Source: Candidatus Frackibacter sp. WG13
GTDB taxonomy: Bacteria; Bacillota; Halanaerobiia; Halobacteroidales; Acetohalobiaceae
NCBI RefSeq assembly: GCF_900114655.1
Contig: NZ_FOTT01000006.1
Span: 1-64,000, forward strand
DNA length: 64,000 bases
Direction of reading: 5' to 3'
The notes beneath the pieces were generated by a model. The model saw nothing but the letters and a program-made list of their open reading frames with translations. It did not search any database and was not told the origin of the DNA. A program made the translations under genes and the position numbers. The stretch's first letter is position 1. Each line of letters begins with the position of its first letter. Positions 44,683 through 54,454 of the stretch are shown here, in pieces.

Positions 44683-45232
44683 GATAACGCCTATATGTTT
44701 TTACAGTCTTCTGCACGTAATCTCTAGTTTCTGGAAAGGGAATCTGTTCAGAGTCTTTGTGTTTGCCAGTCCATTTTTTCAATTCAATCCAGCGATTAAC
44801 ATTGCCTTGTCCTCCGTTATAAGCAGCAATAACTAAAGTTAAGTCATCATCAAAAATTCTCTTTAAATGTGCTAAATACCAGCTACCAAATTTAATATTG
44901 AGTTCAGGCTTATACAGTTTTTCAGTAGTAAAGTCATCAATATCTATTTCCTTAGCTATCCACTTTCCGGTCGCCGGCATAATTTGCATCAATCCGATAG
45001 CTCCACGCTGAGAAGTAGCCTCTTTATCAAATTTACTCTCTACTCTAATTATTGATGCTATTAAATATGGATCTAAATCATATTTTTCTGCATATCTAAA
45101 GATAATTTCTTTATAATGTAGAGGATAAATAATTTTTAAAATTTGATTATAATTAACAATAACTAAGCTAATGATAATCAAACAAATAACAACTATCATT
45201 AGCTTCTTTATAGTCTTAAACTTTATAAACAA
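44660..45232 (-). CDS. soluble lytic transglycosylase-type protein (SLT domain)
   Basis: 190 residues from a TTG at 45232 with GGAG eight bases upstream; a GTG three codons earlier touches that site. An N-terminal membrane anchor (about 10-30) is followed by the SLT domain with the catalytic glutamate in ASIIRVESKF, then QRGAIGLMQIMPATG, LNIKFGSWYL and VIAAYNGGQGNV. It cleaves peptidoglycan glycan strands at the outer face of the membrane. Its ribosome site overlaps the stop codon of mgsA. This arrangement is close to Bacillus YjbJ-like enzymes. Confidence 0.92.
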   Translation of the reverse strand: MFIKFKTIKKLMIVVICLIIISLVIVNYNQILKIIYPLHYKEIIFRYAEKYDLDPYLIASIIRVESKFDKEATSQRGAIGLMQIMPATGKWIAKEIDIDDFTTEKLYKPELNIKFGSWYLAHLKRIFDDDLTLVIAAYNGGQGNVNRWIELKKWTGKHKDSEQIPFPETRDYVQKTVKTYRRYQKIYQSQ

Positions 45233-45244
45233 GCCTAACACTCC

Positions 45245-45628
45245 TTAGTCTAATTCTTCACCAAGATAAGCCAATACCATTTTAGCCGTTGCTAGATTTG
45301 TGGCTAAAGGAACATTATGTACATCACATACACGTAATAACGCACTAACATCAGGTTCATGCGGTTGAGCAGTCAATGGGTCACGTAAAAATAAAACAGC
45401 ATCTAAACTATCCATAGAAACCTCTGCTCCAATCTGCTGATCGCCTCCTAATGGTCCGGAAGCCATCCTCGTCACTTGTAAATCAGTATTCTCATTTAAC
45501 AATTTTCCCGTAGTTCCAGTAGCAATTAAATTGAAGTTTTTTAAAAATTTCTGGTTTCTTTTAGCAAATCTAATTAAATCATCCTTTTTTTCATCGTGAG
45601 CAATTAAAGCTAGTTTCTTCTTTGTCAT
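45245..45628 (-). CDS. mgsA: methylglyoxal synthase
   Basis: 127 residues. It turns dihydroxyacetone phosphate into methylglyoxal plus phosphate, a bypass that relieves phosphate starvation or sugar-phosphate stress. Family motifs are present: [12 protein letters not shown] at the N terminus, phosphate-binding TGTTGKLL, the catalytic aspartate region [14 protein letters not shown], and [44 protein letters not shown] precedes the ATG, which lies inside coaE (38-bp overlap), so the genes are coupled. Confidence 0.95.
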   Translation of the reverse strand: MTKKKLALIAHDEKKDDLIRFAKRNQKFLKNFNLIATGTTGKLLNENTDLQVTRMASGPLGGDQQIGAEVSMDSLDAVLFLRDPLTAQPHEPDVSALLRVCDVHNVPLATNLATAKMVLAYLGEELD

Positions 45629-46211
45629 CTATATCCCTCCAAATAGATAGTACTTTATCTTTTAGTTCATCTTTACTTCCTTCATTAATTATTAATCTAT
45701 CAGCATACTCTTTCTTCTTATCTAAGGAAAGTTGTGCTTCAATTTTAGCTATAGCATCTTCATAATCGATTTGATCCCTTTCCATCAACCTTTGGATCTG
45801 TGTCTTACGACTTACATAGACTACCCATATCTCATCAAATATATCAACCATATTACTCTCGATTAATAATGGAACATCAACTACTATTACTTCTTCTCCC
45901 TCTTCTCTTAACTTCTTAACTCTAGCTTCTATTTCAGAAATCACATATGGATGGGTTATCTGATTTAATTTTTCTCTTGCAGCCTGATTATTAAAGATAA
46001 TATCACCTAATTTTTGGCGATTCAAATTTTGATTAGGTAATAATATCTCTTTACCAAAATAGTCAACTATCTTCTGCCAAGCAGCTTTACCTGGTTCTAC
46101 TATTTCCTTTGCAATCAAATCAGCATCAATAACAGACACTCCTAAACTCTTAAGTATATTACTAACAGTACTCTTCCCACTAGCTATTCCTCCAGTTAGT
46201 CCAATTAACAA
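45591..46211 (-). CDS. coaE: dephospho-CoA kinase
   Basis: 206 residues, cytoplasmic, last step of coenzyme A synthesis (phosphorylates the 3'-OH of dephospho-CoA with ATP). The P-loop is [13 protein letters not shown]; then [13 protein letters not shown] and [10 protein letters not shown]. The start codon is TTG at 46211, preceded by AAGGAG. Order polA-(tldDE-CDF)-mutM-ytaF-coaE resembles the Bacillus polA-mutM-ytaF-coaE cluster with genes inserted. The 3' end overlaps mgsA by 38 bp. Confidence 0.95.
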   Translation of the reverse strand: MLIGLTGGIASGKSTVSNILKSLGVSVIDADLIAKEIVEPGKAAWQKIVDYFGKEILLPNQNLNRQKLGDIIFNNQAAREKLNQITHPYVISEIEARVKKLREEGEEVIVVDVPLLIESNMVDIFDEIWVVYVSRKTQIQRLMERDQIDYEDAIAKIEAQLSLDKKKEYADRLIINEGSKDELKDKVLSIWRDIDDKEETSFNCSR

Positions 46212-46237
46212 CTTTAAATACTCCTTTTCTAGTTTAT

Positions 46238-46903
46238 TTAAAATAATTTAAAGATACCTAATATAATCAACACTATGCCGGGTAAGAGAATAGTCTTATT
46301 ATTCATTCTTTCTAAATCAAGCCTCTTTCCTAAATATAACCCTGCGGATAAACAAATAAATGTAACTACCCCAACAGTAATCGACGTCAAAAATGGGTCG
46401 TAACTTGCCATAGCTGCTCCAAAACCAACCCCTAGCGCATCTAAAGCTAATGCTAAACCCAAAAATACTGCTTCAATCATACTAATTTCTCCAGAATAAT
46501 CAAAATCAGCTCTTATCGGTTCATTTAAAATTTTAATTACTATCTCTAAAGATTTAATTCTAAATTTGAATATAGGTTCATCTTCAATTACATGATCAGA
46601 AAATACAATCTCTGAACCTAGCGCTTGATCTACTAAAATTTTTTTTATAGACTGATATAGAATCCAGAAACCGATTACAATTAAAATTAACCCTCCTACT
46701 ATTTCAGCCAATTCAGTCGATAAAAATTTAGCCGCTAATCCTCCTAGCACCATAGAAGTTGAAACAGAAATAGTGGAAGCGACCCCAATGATTAATAGTG
46801 AAGATATAGGAATCTTAATCTTTCGCAAACCATAAGTAACTCCTGTCATCATGCTATCTAAACTGGTAGCAAAAGCTAAAACTAAAATTGAGAATATTTC
46901 CAA
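46238..46903 (-). CDS. ytaF: sporulation membrane protein YtaF
   Basis: 221 residues from a TTG at 46903 with GGAGG eight bases upstream; the longer frame from 46933 contains that site. Six membrane segments in two related halves (FATSLDSMMTGVTYGLRK and LALALDALGVGFGAAMA) give the MntP/YtaF two-fold pattern with a cytoplasmic middle loop (about 110-140). MntP relatives export Mn2+; YtaF is found in spore formers and its own role is unknown. It lies between mutM and coaE as in Bacillus. Confidence 0.88.
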   Translation of the reverse strand: MEIFSILVLAFATSLDSMMTGVTYGLRKIKIPISSLLIIGVASTISVSTSMVLGGLAAKFLSTELAEIVGGLILIVIGFWILYQSIKKILVDQALGSEIVFSDHVIEDEPIFKFRIKSLEIVIKILNEPIRADFDYSGEISMIEAVFLGLALALDALGVGFGAAMASYDPFLTSITVGVVTFICLSAGLYLGKRLDLERMNNKTILLPGIVLIILGIFKLF

Positions 46904-46979
46904 ATTCCTTTCCTCCCTCCATAACAAGTACACTAATTAATATATGGAGGAAGTTTGACTTTCGTGCCTGTCCCAAAAA

Positions 46980-47798
46980 CTATTCTTGACATCGAGGGCA
47001 GAAATAAGAACTCCGCCCTCCAACCTTAATACGTTCTATCTCTTTTCCACAATTATAACATACTTCATCTTCTCTGTCATATACTTGCAGATAATTCTGA
47101 TGTTCTCCTGCCTTACCACTGCTATCAACATAGTCCCATTTAGTAGTACCGCGATGTTTGATCCCGTCTCTTAAAACCTTACGAATAGCTTGATATAGTC
47201 TCTTTAACTCTTCTTCGTTTAAAGTATCAGCCTTTCGTTCTGGATAAATCCCAGATAGATGCAGGCTTTCATCTACATATATATTCCCCAATCCAGCCAA
47301 GAACTTTTGATTAAGCAATAGTGGTTTGATCATTCCCCGTCTATTTTTAAATGAAGCTTTAAACCTATCAAAAGTAAAACCTTCATCTAGTGGTTCCGGT
47401 CCTAATTCCATCAAACTTCCAGCATCATCTAGGTCCGTAACAAAGTACATACGACCAAACTTACGCGGATTAACGAATCGTAATTGATGCTTATTTTGAA
47501 ACTGGATAACTATATAAGTATGTTTAGTCATCTCTGTCTCATCGTTAGTATAAAGTAACTGTCCAGTCATCCGCAAGTGAGTCACTAAATACTCACCGCT
47601 AGCTAAATGAATAATTATGTATTTGCCTCTCCTAGTTATATCCTCAATCCGATTACCACTTAATCCAGACTTAAAATCGACTATATCAGGCGTAGCAACT
47701 ATCTTGTCCTCTTTGACTTCTACATCTATAATTTCTAATCCTTTTATTTTAGGCTTTAAAGAGTCAACTACTGTTTGAACTTCTGGTAGTTCTGGCAT
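46980..47798 (-). CDS. mutM: formamidopyrimidine-DNA glycosylase
   Basis: 272 residues from the ATG at 47798 so that Pro2, the catalytic nucleophile, follows Met (PELPEVQTVV); GAGGGGG precedes it. It excises 8-oxoguanine and FapyG and nicks the strand. The catalytic Lys region and helix-two-turns-helix (LAGLGNIYVDESLHLSGIYPERKA) and C-terminal zinc finger (CYNCGKEI...FCPRCQ) are intact. It lies upstream of ytaF-coaE as in Bacillus. Confidence 0.97.
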   Translation of the reverse strand: MPELPEVQTVVDSLKPKIKGLEIIDVEVKEDKIVATPDIVDFKSGLSGNRIEDITRRGKYIIIHLASGEYLVTHLRMTGQLLYTNDETEMTKHTYIVIQFQNKHQLRFVNPRKFGRMYFVTDLDDAGSLMELGPEPLDEGFTFDRFKASFKNRRGMIKPLLLNQKFLAGLGNIYVDESLHLSGIYPERKADTLNEEELKRLYQAIRKVLRDGIKHRGTTKWDYVDSSGKAGEHQNYLQVYDREDEVCYNCGKEIERIKVGGRSSYFCPRCQE

Positions 47799-47883
47799 AT
47801 TCAACCCCCTCTAATCTACTACCAATTATTATATCACATTAAAAAATCAAATATCAAAAAAGAAGAACTTTTAATACCTTAAT

Positions 47884-48798
47884 TTATATTTCATTAGAAT
47901 TGATATAGCCTGATTCAATGTGCCGAACACCTTTAGGGTCGATATGAACCAAAACTTCCTGGATACCATCACAATACTCTTGAATCTTTCTCCTAACCTC
48001 AACAGCAACTTCGTGCCCTTCAACTACTGTTAACTCATTATTGACAACTACTCTAATATCCACAAAGTAGTTCGGCCCGTGGGTTCTAATCTTTAAATTC
48101 CTAAGCTTTATTACTTGGTCTATTGTCTCTACTACATCTATAATTTCCTTAAATTTCTCTTCATCAGGAGCAGCATCCATTAACTCATTCGCCGCATCTT
48201 TAAAGACTTCAACTCCCATCTTTAGTATGAATAAAGCGACTATTAAACCAGCTATAGGGTCTAAAATTGGATATCCCAATCTTGCTCCCCCGGCTCCAAT
48301 TAAGGCAGCAATAGAAGAAAAAGCATCCGTTCGATGATGAATAGCATCTGCAATTAAAGCCCTATTATTAACCTTCTTTCCTGCTCGATATGTATAGTGA
48401 TACATTAATTCTTTAACTAAAATTGAAGCTAGCGCAGTCCATAAAACCAACTTGCTAGGCACTGAAATATCACCTACTAAAATAGCATGGATAGTCTCCT
48501 TTAGGATTATCAATCCACCTATAACCAATAAGATGCCTAATACCTTCGTAGCGATTGGCTCAGCTTTACCATGACCATAAGGATGTTCATCATCCGGTGG
48601 TTCCTTAGAAATTCTATTCCCAACCATAACAGTTATAGTAGAGACAGCATCCGAAGCTGAATGTAAACCGTCAGCCACTAAAGCATGACTACGAAAGACC
48701 GTTCCAACAAACATCTTAATAACTGCAAATATTAAGTTAGCTATTAGAGTAATTATACTCACCTTTTGACTGACTGCATATCTAGAAACTTCACTCAT
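47884..48798 (-). CDS. cation diffusion facilitator (CDF) transporter
   Basis: 304 residues from the ATG at 48798 with GGGGAGGGG upstream. Six membrane segments (about 10-205) carry metal-site motifs ADGLHSASDAVST in TM2 and ALIADAIHHRTDAFSS in TM5. The C-terminal cytoplasmic ferredoxin-like domain (about 210-295) includes LKIRTHGPNYFVDI. CDF proteins export Zn2+, Mn2+, Fe2+ or Co2+ in exchange for H+. The TM2/TM5 D-D/H-D pattern does not settle the metal by eye. A 44-codon membrane ORF lies just upstream on the same strand. Confidence 0.93.
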   Translation of the reverse strand: MSEVSRYAVSQKVSIITLIANLIFAVIKMFVGTVFRSHALVADGLHSASDAVSTITVMVGNRISKEPPDDEHPYGHGKAEPIATKVLGILLVIGGLIILKETIHAILVGDISVPSKLVLWTALASILVKELMYHYTYRAGKKVNNRALIADAIHHRTDAFSSIAALIGAGGARLGYPILDPIAGLIVALFILKMGVEVFKDAANELMDAAPDEEKFKEIIDVVETIDQVIKLRNLKIRTHGPNYFVDIRVVVNNELTVVEGHEVAVEVRRKIQEYCDGIQEVLVHIDPKGVRHIESGYINSNEI

Positions 48799-48824
48799 CC
48801 TCACCCCTCCCCTCTGTATTATGT

Positions 48825-48959
48825 TTAAAATAAATATAACCTGTAGAACCTAATTAAAATGGTCCCACAGGTTATTAAACCCGCTGCTATAATAAGCCCA
48901 GCACCATTAACCTCCCCAAATAAAAGCTTGAGTTCGTTAATCGCCTGACCGAAGATCAT
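48825..48959 (-). CDS. possible 44-residue membrane protein ahead of the CDF gene
   Basis: ATG at 48957-48959, stop at 48825-48827. The product starts MIFGQAINELKLLFGEV and has one hydrophobic segment (GAGLIIAAGLITCGTILI) with a basic end (RFYRLYLF). Its stop is about 26 bp before the CDF start, so the two would share a transcript. Only a weak GAAGTGG ribosome site is seen. The 3' part also contains an inverted repeat (TAACCTGT/ACAGGTTA, about 48836-48870), so a regulatory RNA role is an alternative. Confidence 0.5.
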   Translation of the reverse strand: MIFGQAINELKLLFGEVNGAGLIIAAGLITCGTILIRFYRLYLF

Positions 48960-48963
48960 ATCC

Positions 48964-49011
48964 ACTTCACAATTTATTATATTATATTTATAATTAATTG
49001 TGAAGAAAAAG
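48964..49011 (-). terminator. hairpin after tldE
   Basis: CTTCACAATT and AATTGTGAAG pair across an AT-rich loop of about 25 bases, just past the tldE stop. It is T-rich but an imperfect terminator shape. A promoter for the CDF unit may lie in the loop. Confidence 0.5.
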
Positions 49012-49024
49012 AGCTAATTTATGT

Positions 49025-50377
49025 TTATTTACCACTTATCGCTAATTTTTGTACTCTAAATGTTGGCGCAGCATAAGACCCTATCATCGGATTAAACTTC
49101 AAATCATCACCAATTAAGTCAATATCCTGTAGGAAGTCAATTAAGTTCCCAGCAATTGTAATCTCACGTACTGGTTTTGTTAGTTCTCCGTTCTCAATCC
49201 ATCTTCCTGTAGCTCCAACTGAAAAATCTCCTGAAATTGGATTGGCTCCACCGGTTACTAATCCTGAAACTTTCATTACATAGAATCCATTATCTACAGA
49301 TGATAATATCTCATCCGTAGATTTATCACCAGCATCTAAATAAAAGTTACTTGGTGAAACCCCAGGCACTCCTTGATAGGAACCACGACTAGCATTGCCG
49401 GTTGAATTAGTCCCTTCTTTATTGGCAGTATAAGTATCATATAAGAAAGTCTTTAACTCGCCATCTTTAATCACTTCTGTTTTGCTAGAAGGTACCCCTT
49501 CACCATCAAAAGGTGCCGTAGCTAAACCATTAGTTAAAAGACCATTATCTAAAATATTTACCTCCTTAGAAGCTACTTGCTCTCCTAACCTTTGCGCAAA
49601 GACTGACCGCCCTTTCTGTACCGACTCAGCTGTTAAAGCTTGCGATAGAACATACATAAACATCGTTCCTACTTCTGGTGGAAAGACTACCGGTGCTTCT
49701 TGTGAGCTAACAGGTTTCCCACCTAATAAATCTACTGCATTCTTAGCTGCTTCTATCCCTGTCTCCTTAGGAGTTAGTTCAGCTAAGCTATCACCATAAG
49801 TAATCGCCATTCCGGTCTCTGCCTCTTCATCCTCCCTGGCAATAACATATAAATAGGCATAACATTGATTCTGACGATAACTCTCATCAAATCCTTTCGA
49901 ATTGATAATCCGAATCTCAACTTCACTATCTCCATATCCAACAGTATCTACCGCTGCTATACGTTCGTCATAGTCTAAGGCGGCTGACTCTAATTCTAAA
50001 GCAAGTTCAATCTTATCTTCCATTTCAGCATCAGCTAGTTCTTCGTTATAAAGCTCTAAAGCTTTAATTTCATCACTTACCTCAGGTAAAGTACGATATT
50101 CATCTACACTTGCAACCTCAGCATTAGCAATTGCTTCTTTTAAAGTCTTTTCTACCTCGCCATCAGCGAAGTTCGAAGTATAGGCAAAGCCCATCTGCTG
50201 ATTAATAAAGACTCTAATCCCTAATCCTTTCGCATGGGCCGACTTTAAAGACTCTACTTCACCTTCATAAACTTTTAGATTATTGACCGTAGATTCTTCA
50301 TAGAATAATTCGATATCGTCTACGCCTAACTCTTGACCTTGAGTTATTATCTCTTCTAAGTTTAGTGTTTCAGTCAT
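49025..50377 (-). CDS. pmbA: TldE/PmbA-type metalloprotease partner
   Basis: 450 residues, full length. It is the catalytically inactive half of the TldD/TldE heterodimer, lacking the HExxxH motif of its partner. Family segments include GLGIRVFINQQMGFAYT, the glycine-rich GVPSSKTEVIKDGEL and the end FNPMIGSYAAPTFRVQKLAISGK. The complex degrades unfolded peptides and, where present, trims modified peptides such as microcins. It follows tldD by 2 bp and the two are surely co-translated. No peptide antibiotic genes are nearby. Confidence 0.94.
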   Translation of the reverse strand: MTETLNLEEIITQGQELGVDDIELFYEESTVNNLKVYEGEVESLKSAHAKGLGIRVFINQQMGFAYTSNFADGEVEKTLKEAIANAEVASVDEYRTLPEVSDEIKALELYNEELADAEMEDKIELALELESAALDYDERIAAVDTVGYGDSEVEIRIINSKGFDESYRQNQCYAYLYVIAREDEEAETGMAITYGDSLAELTPKETGIEAAKNAVDLLGGKPVSSQEAPVVFPPEVGTMFMYVLSQALTAESVQKGRSVFAQRLGEQVASKEVNILDNGLLTNGLATAPFDGEGVPSSKTEVIKDGELKTFLYDTYTANKEGTNSTGNASRGSYQGVPGVSPSNFYLDAGDKSTDEILSSVDNGFYVMKVSGLVTGGANPISGDFSVGATGRWIENGELTKPVREITIAGNLIDFLQDIDLIGDDLKFNPMIGSYAAPTFRVQKLAISGK

Positions 50378-50379
50378 CT

Positions 50380-51780
50380 CTACTCACCTTCCCTTTCTGT
50401 GCCACCAACAGTTACTTCTTCAATCAATAAAGTAGGCTGCCCTACCGCCGCTGGAACACTCTGACCTTCTTTTCCGCACATTCCCGGCGCATGTTTAAGA
50501 TCATTACCAACCATAGTAATTCTATGTAAACTCTTAGGCCCATTCCCTACTAAAGTAGCACCTCGTACTGGCTCAGTAATTTTACCATTCTCAATCAAAT
50601 ATCCTTCGGCAACAGTAAAAGTATAATCTCCTGTCGCTGGCTCTACTTGACCTCCACTTAAACTCTTAGCATAGAGACCTTTATCTACGCTACCTATTAT
50701 CTCATCTGGCGTAGATTCACCTGGTGCAATAAAGGTATTAGTCATCCTCGGAATCGGTGGGTTTCGATAAGACTGTCTTCTTCCGTTACCAGTAGATTCT
50801 CTACCTTCTTTCTTAGCTGTTTTGAAATCATACATATAATCGGTTAATTTCCCATCTTGAATTAAAACGGTCTCTTGGGCTGGATGGCCTTCATCATCAA
50901 TAACAAAGGCCCCCCACTCATTAACAATCGTCGCATCATCAATGGCTGTTACTTTTTCGTTAGCAACCTTCTCGCCTATCCGGTTAGCATATACCGAAGA
51001 ACCTTTTTGAATAGCATCTGCTTCTAAGCCATGACCACAAGCTTCGTGGAATAGGACTCCACCAAAACCATGATTGACCACTACTGGCATTCTAGCTGAT
51101 GGCGCTGGCCTAGCTTCTAACATAGTAATTGCCTTTTCGGCTGCTTTCTTACCTATCTCTTCTGGTGGATATTCTTCAAACAGTTCAAAGCCTATATGTT
51201 TCCCAGGAGTCTCCCGCCCAGTCTGGATTATTTGACCATCCGCAGCTACAGCATTGGCCATTAAACGAGTCCTCACTCTTTCATCTTCAACAAATAGACC
51301 TTGAGAATTAGCAATTAAGACTTCCTGAGTATAATCTACATAATTGACCATCACCTGCTGTATCCTTTCATCAATACCTCTAGCAGATTGGTCTACAGTC
51401 TCTAAAACTTCTTTCTTCTTTAATTTCTCTATAGTCTCGGGACGAATCTGAATCTGATGTGGTGAATCATACTTACTTTTTTTTAAATTATTAATCACTA
51501 CATTATCATGGTATTTACTAGCTGCCCCGGCTACTTTTGCGGTTTCTAATAAGGCTTCTAAGGCAAGATCATCGGTATAAGCATAAGAGACTTGATCCCC
51601 ATTGATAACACGAATTCCAACTCCTAAATTATACCCTGTCTTTACCGTTTCTACCTTGCTACTTTCCATACTAAGCTGATTACTAACCTTTCGTTCAAAG
51701 AATAATTCTGCAAATTGACCACCTTTATTTAAGGCTGTTTTTAATACTTGATTAATCTTCTCCTGACTTAACACCATCAT
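50380..51780 (-). CDS. tldD: TldD-type zinc metalloprotease
   Basis: 466 residues. The zinc site HEACGH (HExxxH) is in GFGGVLFHEACGHGLEAD at about residue 245. Other family blocks are present: NGRRQSYRNPPIPRMTNT and the C-terminal APGMCGKEGQSVPAAVGQPTLLIEEVTVGG. It acts with the next gene product. Several starts are possible within MMV; GGGGG lies just upstream. It is placed 29 bp downstream of polA on the same strand. Confidence 0.95.
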   Translation of the reverse strand: MMVLSQEKINQVLKTALNKGGQFAELFFERKVSNQLSMESSKVETVKTGYNLGVGIRVINGDQVSYAYTDDLALEALLETAKVAGAASKYHDNVVINNLKKSKYDSPHQIQIRPETIEKLKKKEVLETVDQSARGIDERIQQVMVNYVDYTQEVLIANSQGLFVEDERVRTRLMANAVAADGQIIQTGRETPGKHIGFELFEEYPPEEIGKKAAEKAITMLEARPAPSARMPVVVNHGFGGVLFHEACGHGLEADAIQKGSSVYANRIGEKVANEKVTAIDDATIVNEWGAFVIDDEGHPAQETVLIQDGKLTDYMYDFKTAKKEGRESTGNGRRQSYRNPPIPRMTNTFIAPGESTPDEIIGSVDKGLYAKSLSGGQVEPATGDYTFTVAEGYLIENGKITEPVRGATLVGNGPKSLHRITMVGNDLKHAPGMCGKEGQSVPAAVGQPTLLIEEVTVGGTEREGE

Positions 51781-51809
51781 TCCCCCTTTAGCATTTAATC
51801 AACACTAAC

Positions 51810-54431
51810 CTACTCTAACTCTTTCATATCACGCCAATTTTCTCCTGCTTTCACGTCTACTATTAACGGGACGTCTAATTCGATAACGCCTTCCATCTTC
51901 TCTTTCATAACTGCTTTGATTTCTTCTAGTTCATGAGCTTCGACTTCAAATACTAATTCATCATGAACCTGTAATAACATCTTGCTTTCTAAATTATGTT
52001 CTTTTAAAGCATCCGCTGCTTCTAACATTGCTAACTTCATAATATCAGCTGCACTACCTTGAATCGGAGTATTAATCGCCATTCGTTCGGCAAAGCTACG
52101 GCGATGATAGTTATTACTATTAATCTCTGGTAAGTAACGTCGTCGATTTAGAATCGTCTTAACATATCCCTTCTCTTTTGCTTCTTCAATCCGCTGGTCC
52201 ATATAGACTTTAACTTTTGGATAACGTTCAAAATATTGATTTATGTAATCCTCTGCTTCTTTTTTACTTACATTAATATCTTTTGCTAATCCCCACGAAC
52301 TTATACCATAAGCTATACCAAAGTTAATAGCTTTAGCCCTTCTTCGTTCTTCATATGTAACTTCGCTATCTTCAACCCCAAAGACTTCCGCTGCTGTCTT
52401 AGTATGAATATCTTCATTATTGATAAAAGCATCAATTAAGTTCTCATCTTGAGATATATGAGCTAGCACTCTTAATTCTATCTGTGAATAATCGATAGCT
52501 AGTAACTCTTTTCCTTCCTCAGCTACAAAGACCTTTCTAATCTCTCGGCCTTCCTTAGTTCGAATCGGTATATTTTGTAAATTAGGCTCTGTACTACTTA
52601 ACCTTCCAGTGGCTGTTACCATCTGGTTAAAAGAAGTATGGATGCGACCAGTCTCAGGATTAATTAGATCTGCTAAAGGATCGACATATGTTGATTTTAA
52701 TTTTTGATACTGTCTATATTCTAAGATTAAAGGTATAATTTCATGTTTATCCTCTAGTTCTTCTAAGACTGAAGCACTAGTTGAATAACCTGTCTTGGTC
52801 TTCTTAATTACTGGCAAGCCTAATTTTTCAAAGAGGATCACTCCTAACTGTTTAGGAGAATTAAGATTAAACTCTTCTCCAGCTAACTCATATGCCTGTT
52901 CACATATATTATCTAGTTTCTCTTGTAATTGAGCCGATAATCTATCTAATTCTTCTTCATCAACATCAATTCCATTCAATTCTAATTCAGCTAATACTGG
53001 AATTAAAGGTACTTCTATATCATTAAAGAGTTCAAGTAAGTCTTTATCTTTTAATTCTTTAATTAGTACTTCTCTTAACTTAAATAGAGTTCTAACAGTT
53101 TGAATCTCTTTTTGAATTGCCGAATCTACCTCAGATAACTCTACTCTTAAATATTCGGTTACTAAATCTTCTAAATCCTCTTCTTTATTAGCTGGGCGCA
53201 AGAGGTAACCTGCTAATAAAGGAGTAAAAGTTAAATTTACTACTTCTATATCAAACTCTTTTAAATAGAGTAGATTCTCCTTAGCATGCAAGCTTAACTT
53301 ATTAATAGTTGAATCTTCAAAGATAATTTTTAATTTATTAATAGCTTCTTCTACTGCTAACTCTTTTAAATCTATGTAATAGACCTTTTCTTCATTACAA
53401 GCAATCGTTAATCCTTTCACTTGGTGATGGTAAGGTTTATTCTTTTTAAAGTTAAATTTAAAAGCAAATTCATCTATCCTTTTTAACTCTGCAAGCACTT
53501 CATCTAATTCGATCTCCTTATTTATTAATATGTAAGCCTCTTCAAATGAAAGAGTCTCATAACCACCTAACTCTTTTAAAAGGCTATTAAATTCTAATCT
53601 ACTAAGAATCTCAACTAATTTCTCTTGGTCTGGTTCGCTTAAACAGAATGCATCTAAATCATAATCTAAAGGCACATCTAATTCAATAGTAGCTAACCTT
53701 TTACTCAGCCTTGCTTTATCTGCCTGTTCGCGCAGCCTTTCTTTTCTTTTCTTTCCAGATACTTGGTCAATATTGGCTAATACCTCTTCAACCGTACCAA
53801 ATTCTTTTAATAACTTAATAGCTGTCTTTTCACCAATCCCATAAATACCAGGAATATTATCTGATTTATCGCCCATTAGTCCCTTCATATCTATTAATTG
53901 TTTAGGCTCTAATTCATACTCTTCTCTTACCTTAGGAAGATCATAATTAACAATATCGGTAATACCTCTTCTAGTATACATAATCTTTGTATTATCAGTT
54001 ACTAACTGTAACGCATCGCGGTCTCCAGTTACAACTGTCACTTGATAACCTGCTTCTTCTCCCTTATTAGCTAAAGTCCCAATCACATCATCAGCTTCAT
54101 AGCCTTCTAATTCTAAAACTGGAATCTGAAATGCTGCTAAGACTTCTTTTATCAAACCAAATTGTGGTTTTAGCTCATCGGGGGTCTCTTTTCGTTGAGC
54201 TTTATATTCTTTATATTCTTTATGTCTAAAAGTAGGCGCTGCTAAATCAAAAGCAACCGCCAATGCATCCGGTTCTTCATCTTCAATCAAACGTAACAAC
54301 ATCTTAGTAAAGCCAAGCACAGCATTAGTACACTCTCCATCCGAAGTCTGCAAACTCGTAGGTAAAGCATAAAATGCACGATGTAATAAACTACTACCAT
54401 CTAATAAGAACATTTCTTTTTTTTCTGCCAT
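51810..54431 (-). CDS. polA: DNA polymerase I
   Basis: 873 residues. The 5'-nuclease domain is about 1-290 (LLDGSSLLHRAFYAL, GYEADDVIGTLA, GLMGDKSDNIPGIYGIG). The middle domain (about 295-460) keeps the 3'-5' exonuclease fold but lacks the acidic metal ligands (FAFKFNFKKNKP where Asp-x-Glu would be), so proofreading is probably lost, as in Bacillus. The polymerase domain (about 465-873) has motif A DYSQIELRVLAH, motif B RRRAKAINFGIAYG and motif C QVHDELVFE. It serves repair and Okazaki-fragment processing. Confidence 0.97.
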   Translation of the reverse strand: MAEKKEMFLLDGSSLLHRAFYALPTSLQTSDGECTNAVLGFTKMLLRLIEDEEPDALAVAFDLAAPTFRHKEYKEYKAQRKETPDELKPQFGLIKEVLAAFQIPVLELEGYEADDVIGTLANKGEEAGYQVTVVTGDRDALQLVTDNTKIMYTRRGITDIVNYDLPKVREEYELEPKQLIDMKGLMGDKSDNIPGIYGIGEKTAIKLLKEFGTVEEVLANIDQVSGKKRKERLREQADKARLSKRLATIELDVPLDYDLDAFCLSEPDQEKLVEILSRLEFNSLLKELGGYETLSFEEAYILINKEIELDEVLAELKRIDEFAFKFNFKKNKPYHHQVKGLTIACNEEKVYYIDLKELAVEEAINKLKIIFEDSTINKLSLHAKENLLYLKEFDIEVVNLTFTPLLAGYLLRPANKEEDLEDLVTEYLRVELSEVDSAIQKEIQTVRTLFKLREVLIKELKDKDLLELFNDIEVPLIPVLAELELNGIDVDEEELDRLSAQLQEKLDNICEQAYELAGEEFNLNSPKQLGVILFEKLGLPVIKKTKTGYSTSASVLEELEDKHEIIPLILEYRQYQKLKSTYVDPLADLINPETGRIHTSFNQMVTATGRLSSTEPNLQNIPIRTKEGREIRKVFVAEEGKELLAIDYSQIELRVLAHISQDENLIDAFINNEDIHTKTAAEVFGVEDSEVTYEERRRAKAINFGIAYGISSWGLAKDINVSKKEAEDYINQYFERYPKVKVYMDQRIEEAKEKGYVKTILNRRRYLPEINSNNYHRRSFAERMAINTPIQGSAADIMKLAMLEAADALKEHNLESKMLLQVHDELVFEVEAHELEEIKAVMKEKMEGVIELDVPLIVDVKAGENWRDMKELE

Positions 54432-54454
54432 GATTCTCCTCCTTTAGCCTTCTC

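Noticed and set aside
49482-49799. 105-residue plus-strand ORF
   Set aside because: Antisense shadow of the tldE gene, whose frame is fully conserved.
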